From Myxococcus hansupus (GTDB lineage Bacteria > Myxococcota > Myxococcia > Myxococcales > Myxococcaceae): a stretch of DNA of 64,000 bases. The DNA is taken from positions 2,810,501 to 2,874,500 of the forward strand of contig NZ_CP012109.1 of assembly GCF_000280925.3 (NCBI RefSeq). The letters run 5' to 3'. Under the pieces are notes generated by a model. It was not told where the DNA came from, made no database searches, and saw nothing but the letters and a program-made list of their open reading frames with translations. Both the position numbers and the translations under genes were made by a program. How positions within the stretch are numbered: position 1 is the stretch's first letter; every line of letters begins with the position of its first letter. Below, in pieces: positions 43,201 to 64,000 of this stretch.

Positions 43201-45826
43201 CGAGGTTTGGGGACAGGCGAGCCATGCGCTCGAGGACGTCATCTTCCAGGAGATGATGGTGCTGCCCCGGGACGAGGCGCGCTCGGTTCAGATGCGCCTC
43301 AGCCCCGAGGAGGATGGCGCGAAGCGCTTCCAGATTTTCAGCAGACCGGCGGACGCTCAGGGCACCTGGACGCTGCACGCCGAAGGGCGGCTGCGCGAGA
43401 GGGATTCGGCCGAGGCGTTCTCGCTCGATGAGGCGAGGGCGCGCTGCTCCGTACACCTGGAAGGGGAGACGCACTACCAGCTCATGCTGGAGCGCGGCGT
43501 GGCGTTCGGGCCGAGCTTTCGTCTGGTGAAGGAGCTGTGGAAGGGCGAAGGCGAGGCGGTGGCCCGCTTGGAGCTGTCGCCGTCCGTGGCGGCGGAGATG
43601 TCAGCGCACCAGCTCCATCCCGCGCTGCTGGATGCCTGCTTGCAAGCCATCAACGGTGCGGGTCTGGGGGACCGTCGGGGCGAGACGTTCGTCCCGGTGG
43701 CCGTGGACACGCTTCGCGTCCACGGGCGCCCTGGCCGAGAGCTCTGGGGGCACGCCCGTGTTCGTCCAGGCACCGCGAGCGGCCCGGGGGCGATTGAAGC
43801 GGACGTGACGCTGCTGAGCGCGGACGGCCAGGTCCTGATGGAGGCGAGGGGTCTGATGGCGCGTCGTCTGGACTCGGTGCGCCGGCGCTCCGCGGACGAA
43901 ATCGACGGGTGGATGTATCAGGTCGAGTGGCACGAGGCTCCGCGCGAGGAGTCCCCCTCACCCGCGGAGGCGCCAGCCGGAGCATGGCTGGTGCTCGCGG
44001 ACCGCCAGGGGTTCGGGCGGAAGCTGAAGGCCGCGCTGAACGAGCGCGGTGAACGCTGCGTCCTCGTATCGCACGGGCCGGAGTCGCGTCAGCTCGAACC
44101 CGGTCACCACGTGGTCGACCCGTCACGGCCGGAGGGCTTCGAGCGAATCCTGGCGGCGGAGTTCGGCGCGGGGCGGCCCGCGTGCCGAGGCGTCGTGCAC
44201 CTCTTCAGTCTGGACGTGCCGAAGCCGGACGTGGGCGTGGATGCGCTGACGAAGGCACGGGCGTTGAGCGTGGAGAGCGCCCTGCACCTCGCGCAGGCGT
44301 GGGTCGGCGCGGGATTCCGGGACATGCCCCGGATGTGGTTGGTGACGGAAGGCGCCCAGGCCGTCACGGTGGGCGCGCATGTCGAGCACGTCGCGCAGTC
44401 CTCGCTCTGGGGACTGGGGCGGGTGCTGTCGCTGGAGCACCCGGAGCTGCGGAGCTGCAACGTGGACCTGGGCGCCCGCGACGACGCCCAGGCGCATGCG
44501 CTGGTGGGCGAGCTGCTCGCGTCGAGCCTGGAAGATCAGGTCGCGCTCCGGGGGACGGCGCGGTTCGTGGCGCGGCTGACTCGGATGGCGCGGAGTCCAT
44601 CCGCGCCGGTGGAGTTCCGCGCGGATGGCACCTACCTGATAACGGGAGGTCTGGGAGGCTTGGGCCTGGAGCTCGCGAAGTGGCTGGTCGAGCGTGGCGC
44701 GCGGCACCTCGCGTTGCTGGGACGGAAGGGCGCTTCCTCGGAGGCGCACGGGGCGCTGGACGCCCTTCGCGCGATGGGGGCCGAGGTTCGCGTCTTCAAG
44801 GCCGATGTCGCCGCGCGTCCGGACCTCGAGCGTGTGTTGGGGGAGGTCGCGGCGGACATGCCTCCGCTCCGAGGCGTCTTCCACGCCTCGGCCGTGCTCG
44901 ACGACGGCGTCCTGGTGAACCTCAACGCGGAGCGGTTGCGCAAGGTGATGGAGCCCAAGGTCCAGGGCGCCTGGAACCTGCATGCGCTGACGGCGGGGGC
45001 TCCGCTCGAACACTTCGTGCTCTTCGCCGCGGCGGGCTCACTGCTGGGCTCACCGGGCCAGGGCAACTACGCGGCGGCCAATGCCTTCCTCGACGCGTTG
45101 GCGGCTTATCGGCGGGGGCTCGGCATGCCCGCGTTGAGCGTGGACTGGGGGGCCTGGGCGGCCGTGGGACTGGCGGCAGCGGCGGAGGCGCGCGGAGAGC
45201 GCATCACCCAACGCGGCGTGGACAGCATGCCGCCCGCGCAGGCCCTGGAGGCCCTGGGCCGCATCCTGGACAGCGCGTTGCCACGCGTGGTGGTGATGCG
45301 CTTCGACCTGCGGCAGTGGAGCGAGTTCTACCTCACGGCGGCGCGTTCACCGTTCCTGTCCCGGCTGGCGCGGGAACAGGCCGGTGGTGGCGCGGCCCAG
45401 GCGGTGAGGGGGGCCTTCGTGGAGACGCTTCGGGCCACGGAGATGCTCAAGCGAGCCCAACTGCTGGAAACACACCTGTGTGAGCAGGCGGGGCACGTGC
45501 TCCGTCTGGCGCCGACGCGAATCGACCCGCAGCAGCCGCTGGGCAGCATGGGGCTGGATTCGCTGATGGGTTTGGAGATTCGCAACCGGCTCGAGGCCAG
45601 CCTGGGGCTGCGGCTGCCCGCGACGCTGGTGTGGCGTCACCCGACGGTGGCGGCGCTGGTCGCGCATCTGGCGGAGCTTCTGCACCTGCCTCTGACAGCC
45701 CCGGTCGAAGCGCCGAGGGATGAAGCCGAGGCGCTCGAAGCCGCCATCGTCAACAACGTCAAGCTGCTCTCGGACAACGAAGCCGAGGCGCTCCTCGCGG
45801 AGAAGCTCGCCGCGCTCGCGGATTGA
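40253..45826 (+). CDS. One-module PKS, KS-AT-DH-KR(Ser lost)-ACP
   Basis: Third extension module (1857 residues). N-terminal docking helix [19 protein letters not shown] Cys ~209; AT Ser ~658 with VASH (methylmalonyl); DH with His ~961 (HVVHGEVVLP), LLDACLQ and FGPSF intact; KR with [10 protein letters not shown], Tyr ~1606 and Asn (YAAAN); ACP Ser ~1770 (GLDSL). In the KR the conserved FSS before the active Tyr reads FAAAGS (1591-1596): the catalytic Ser, 13 residues before Tyr, is Ala ~1593. The codons GCC GCG GCG are unambiguous. A Ser-less KR would be weak or inactive, leaving a beta-ketone and an idle DH. The C-terminus LLSDNEAEALLAEKLAAL is a docking helix. Twelve bases separate its stop from the next start. 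No ER is present. Confidence 0.94.
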   Translation: MSKEFYEKISGLSPKRLALLALDLHAEREALQRARSEPIAIVGVSCRIPGGARTPEAFWRLLHDGVDAITEVPRERWDVDALFDPDPTRRGRTYARWGGFIEGVDQFDAAFFGVSPREASRMDPQQRMLLEVAWEALERAGQPPDQLAGSRSGVFLGIIGSDYAQLQARQLGDAPDIYHLTGTSLNAAAGRLAYTLGLQGPCMAIDTACSSSLVGLHLASQSLRNRECDLALAAGTNLMLLPDPTIALSSSRGLAPDGRCKTFDASANGFVRAEGCVVLVLRRLSDALARGDEILSLIVGSAVNQDGASSGLMVPNGPAQERVIEQALASAGLGPERISYVEAHGTGTSLGDPIELQALARALGVGRGPDAPLFVGSVKTNVGHLEASAGLTGVLKTALALRHEVIPPNLHFRRLNPDIVLEGVPVVVPTEPQPWPRTGQPRLAGVSAFGISGTNAHVILQEPPAPMTPPAVPVRDSELLVLSARGPEALRAMAGAHAQWLSSHGEVPLREVCATAAVSRAHHEHRLALAGRTHEALAEQLEAFSRGESVPGAATGRVTGTARHRVVFVFPGQGSQWLGMGRRLLAEEPAFREALEHCDAVIQKWSGFSILEELAAEEGRSRLQEIDVIQPVLFAMEVALAELWRAWGIQPHAVVGHSMGEVAAAHVAGTLSLEDAARIICRRSRLLRGVSGQGAMLLVDLTLEEAKEALRGFEAQVSVAVSNSVRSTVFSGAPGAIEAIAGQLKQRDVFCRFVKVDVASHSPQMDPLRPELLAALEGIQPRASQVPICSTVSGRVTDGAEFGADYWADNLREPVLFSKAIEKLAVDGHDLFIELSPHPILLPAVEQHLRHLGREGTVLPSLRRDEDERGSMLTSLGALYVDGYEVDLARQHPVRGRLAALPTYPWQHERFWMESSPRSRRGGELGLHPLLGRHVPLAGQDGAHLWQTELFADAPAYLADHVVHGEVVLPGTGYLEMALAGAAEVWGQASHALEDVIFQEMMVLPRDEARSVQMRLSPEEDGAKRFQIFSRPADAQGTWTLHAEGRLRERDSAEAFSLDEARARCSVHLEGETHYQLMLERGVAFGPSFRLVKELWKGEGEAVARLELSPSVAAEMSAHQLHPALLDACLQAINGAGLGDRRGETFVPVAVDTLRVHGRPGRELWGHARVRPGTASGPGAIEADVTLLSADGQVLMEARGLMARRLDSVRRRSADEIDGWMYQVEWHEAPREESPSPAEAPAGAWLVLADRQGFGRKLKAALNERGERCVLVSHGPESRQLEPGHHVVDPSRPEGFERILAAEFGAGRPACRGVVHLFSLDVPKPDVGVDALTKARALSVESALHLAQAWVGAGFRDMPRMWLVTEGAQAVTVGAHVEHVAQSSLWGLGRVLSLEHPELRSCNVDLGARDDAQAHALVGELLASSLEDQVALRGTARFVARLTRMARSPSAPVEFRADGTYLITGGLGGLGLELAKWLVERGARHLALLGRKGASSEAHGALDALRAMGAEVRVFKADVAARPDLERVLGEVAADMPPLRGVFHASAVLDDGVLVNLNAERLRKVMEPKVQGAWNLHALTAGAPLEHFVLFAAAGSLLGSPGQGNYAAANAFLDALAAYRRGLGMPALSVDWGAWAAVGLAAAAEARGERITQRGVDSMPPAQALEALGRILDSALPRVVVMRFDLRQWSEFYLTAARSPFLSRLAREQAGGGAAQAVRGAFVETLRATEMLKRAQLLETHLCEQAGHVLRLAPTRIDPQQPLGSMGLDSLMGLEIRNRLEASLGLRLPATLVWRHPTVAALVAHLAELLHLPLTAPVEAPRDEAEALEAAIVNNVKLLSDNEAEALLAEKLAALAD

Positions 45827-45838
45827 AGAAAGTCCCCT

Positions 45839-61350
<15,512 letters not shown>

Positions 61351-61354
<4 letters not shown>

Positions 61355-64000
61355 GCCACCCACCTCCCTCCGCCGAACCCTCCGCGCTTCAGCGGGCCGC
61401 GTTGCTCGTGGAGAAGTTGCAGTCCCGTCTGGACATCCTGGAGCGGGCCCGGACCGAACCCATCGCCGTCATCGGCATGGGCTGCCGTTTTCCGGGGGGC
61501 GCCGTCGACGGACCGTCGTACTGGCGAATCCTGCGCGACGGCGTGGACGCGCTGCGCGAGGTGCCCGAGTCCCGCTGGGACGTGCCGCGCTACTTCGACG
61601 CCACGCGGGGCGCGCCAGGGAAGATGTACGGAACCCGGGGCGGCTTCCTGGACGACGTGGAGCACTTCGATGCCGAGTTCTTCGGCATCGCGCCCCGGGA
61701 GGCCGCGAGCCTGGACCCGCAGCAGCGGATTGCCCTCGAGGTCGCGTGGGAGGCGCTGGAGAACGCGGGGGTGGCCCCGGGGCAGCTCGCCGGCAGCAAG
61801 ACAGGCGTCTTCATGGGCGTGATGTCCAGCGACTACATGGCGCGCCTGCTCAAGGAGAACGACCCGGCCCGGTTCGACGGGTACATGGCGACGGGCAACG
61901 GCTACAGCTTCGTTCCCGGGCGCATCGCGTATGTGCTCGGGTTGCAAGGCCCCTGCATGCCGGTGGACACGGCGTGTTCGTCGTCCCTGGTGGCACTCCA
62001 TCTGGCGAGTGAGAGCCTGCGCAGAGGCGAGTCCAACCTCGCCCTGGCGGGTGGGGTGAACCTCATCCTGTCGCCCGAGACGACCATCTGTCTCTGCAGC
62101 ATGCAGGCGCTCGCCAGTGATGGCCGTTGCAAGACGTTCGACGCGGCCGCGGATGGTTACGTGCGAGGGGAAGGCTGTGGGGTGCTGGTCCTCAAGCGGC
62201 TCTCGGACGCGCAGCGGGACGGCGACTCCATCCTCGCGTTGATTCGCGGCTCGGCGGTGAACCACGACGGCGCGAGTGGCGGTCTGACGGTGCCGAACGG
62301 GCCGTCGCAGCAGGCCGTGGTGGCGAAGGCGCTGGAGAACGCGCGGGTGCCTCCGGCGCTCGTGGGCTACGTGGAGGCGCATGGAACGGGCACGCCGCTG
62401 GGGGACCCGATAGAGCTGCGCGCATTGGGCGCGGTGCTGGGCAAGGGGCGTCCGGAGGACCGGCCGTTCTTCATCGGCTCGGTGAAGACGAACATCGGTC
62501 ACCTGGAGCCGGCGGCGGGGATCGCGGGAGTCATCAAGACCATCCTCTCGTTGCAGCACCGGGAGATTCCTCCGCACCTGCACTTCCACACGCCGAATCC
62601 GCATGTGGCGTGGGACCGGATTCCCGCGCGAGTCCCCGTGGAGCGTGTGCCCTGGCCGGCGCACGAAGGGCGGCGCATCGCGGGAGTGAGCTCCTTTGGC
62701 CTGAGTGGCATCAACGCGCATGTGGTGCTGGAGGAGGCGCCGGTGTCCTCCGACGCCGTGACGCCCGCCGAGGAGCCGTCAGCGCAGCTCGTCGTCCTGT
62801 CCGCGAAGTCGGCGCCAGCGCTGGCCGACCTGGCGAAGACGTGGTGTTCGTTCCTCGGACGCGAGGACTCCGGGACGCTCGCGGACCTCAGCTACACCAC
62901 GGCCCTGTGTCGCACGCACCATGACCACCGGGTGGCGCTCGCGGCGAAGTCCAAGGAAGAGCTCCTCGCCCAGTTGACCGCCTTCACGGCGGGCGAGGCC
63001 CACGCGGGGCTGTCCTCGGGCCGCCGGAGCACCACGCAAAAAGTCGTCTTCGTGTTTCCGGGCCAGGGCTCGCAGTGGCTCGGCATGGGGCGTCAGTTGT
63101 ACGCACGCGACGCGACGTTCCGGGAAGCCATCGACCGATGTCATGGCGCGCTGGGACGCCACACGGACTGGTCTCTCCAGGAGGTGTTGAAGAACCCCGG
63201 ACAGCAGCCCCGTTGGAATGACATCGACGTCATTCAGCCCACGCTGTTCGCCTTGCAGGTGGCGCTCGCGGCGGTGTGGCGCGCGTTGGGCTTGGAGCCG
63301 CACGCGGTGGTGGGGCACAGCATGGGCGAGGTCGCCGCCGCGCATGTCGCGGGAGCGCTTTCGCTGGACGACGCGGCGCGCATCATCTGCGAGCGGAGCA
63401 AGCTCCTCCGGCGTGTGAGTGGCAAGGGCGCCATGGCGGTCGTGGACCTCTCCCGCGAGCAAGCGGAGGTGGAGCTCCTCGGCGTGGAGGACCGGATCGC
63501 CATCGCGGTCAGCAACGGCCCGAAGGCGACGGTGCTCTCGGGCGACCCCGAGGCCTTGAAGGGGGTGCTGGCGCGCCTGGAGCAGCGGGAGGTGTTCTGC
63601 CGTTGGGTGAAGGTGGATGTGGCGTCGCACAGCCCGCAGATGGACCCGCTGCGGCAGGACCTCCTGGAGCGGATGGCCGCCCTCCAGCCCACCCGTGGCA
63701 CGGTGCCCATCTACTCCACCGTGACGGGAGCGCCCATCGACGGTGAGGAGATGACCGCCGCCTACTGGGTGCGCAACCTGCGCCAGCCCGTGTTGTTCGC
63801 GGACGCGGTGCAGCGCCTCATCCAGGATGGAAACGTGCTCTTCATTGAGTTGAGCCCGCACCCCATCCTGGTTCCCTTCGTGGATGCGATGCTGCGGGAC
63901 GGTGACGCCTCCGGCCGTGGGCTCGTGGTGCCGAGCCTGCTCCGGGAGCAGGAGGAGTGGCCGTCCCTGCTGTCGTCCCTGGGCGCTCTGTCCACGCGCG
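61351..64000 (+). CDS. PKS, KS-AT..., 3' end outside window
   Basis: First ~883 residues of the next PKS. ATG 61351 overlaps the previous stop (ATGA) and has AAGGA just upstream. The N-terminal docking helix ALQRAALLVEKLQSRLDILE fits the preceding protein's tail. KS: Cys ~209 (DTACSSS), EAHGTGT and KTNIGHL. AT: GQGSQW, Ser ~657 (GHSMGEV), Arg in CERSKL, and VASHSPQM, predicting methylmalonyl. The sequence stops in the linker after the AT, so reductive domains, further modules and any release domain are not visible. It continues the run as at least the seventh extension module. Confidence 0.94.

Overview
The window is about 64 kb of very GC-rich DNA (I judge roughly 70% GC by eye) that is almost entirely type I polyketide synthase (PKS) and non-ribosomal peptide synthetase (NRPS) genes. 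Several architectures point to a myxobacterium, probably the Myxococcus/Corallococcus/Cystobacter side: a glycine adenylation domain with an embedded luciferase-like monooxygenase (as in MtaG/MelG of myxothiazol and melithiazol), a starter PKS laid out ACP-KS-AT-AT (as in the stigmatellin, myxothiazol and aurafuron starters), and many one-module genes. The taxonomic call is inference.

Left region (1-27099), a hybrid lipopeptide-polyketide locus. A divergent control region (10018-10464) separates two operons. Leftward run a GT1-type glycosyltransferase (8710-10017), a one-module PKS KS-AT-KR-ACP (4069-8682) and an NRPS C-A-PCP-C... that leaves the window at base 1. Rightward run a loader/NRPS gene (10465-16922: fatty acyl-AMP ligase, ACP, C, Gly-type A interrupted by a monooxygenase, PCP; one apparent frameshift at 14641-14675), two one-module PKS genes (16935-21458 KS-AT-KR-ACP; 21486-24635 KS-AT-ACP) and a GMC-type flavin oxidoreductase (24665-26299). 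A phytanoyl-CoA-dioxygenase-like gene faces them (26317-27099, minus), apparently starting at a CTG codon. The simplest reading is that a fatty acid is adenylated, passed to Gly, extended by PKS modules, then by the minus-strand PKS and NRPS, and tailored by glycosyl transfer and oxidation.

Right region (27589-64000), a modular PKS with its own starter. After a 489-base gap come five collinear genes with 4-14 base spacings or ATGA overlaps: ACP-KS-AT-AT-DH-KR-ACP (27589-34650), KS-AT-DH-KR-ACP (34647-40238), KS-AT-DH-KR-ACP (40253-45826), a three-module giant (45839-61354) and a KS-AT... gene running off the right edge (61351-64000). Matching C-terminal and N-terminal docking helices support the order in which they are written. 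The first AT of the starter protein has lost the carboxylate-binding Arg, one DH and one KR look inactive by motif loss, and no enoylreductase, methyltransferase or thioesterase is visible. Both edges cut a gene, so the locus (or two adjacent loci) extends beyond the window. No rRNA, tRNA, CRISPR array, insertion sequence or phage gene was recognised.
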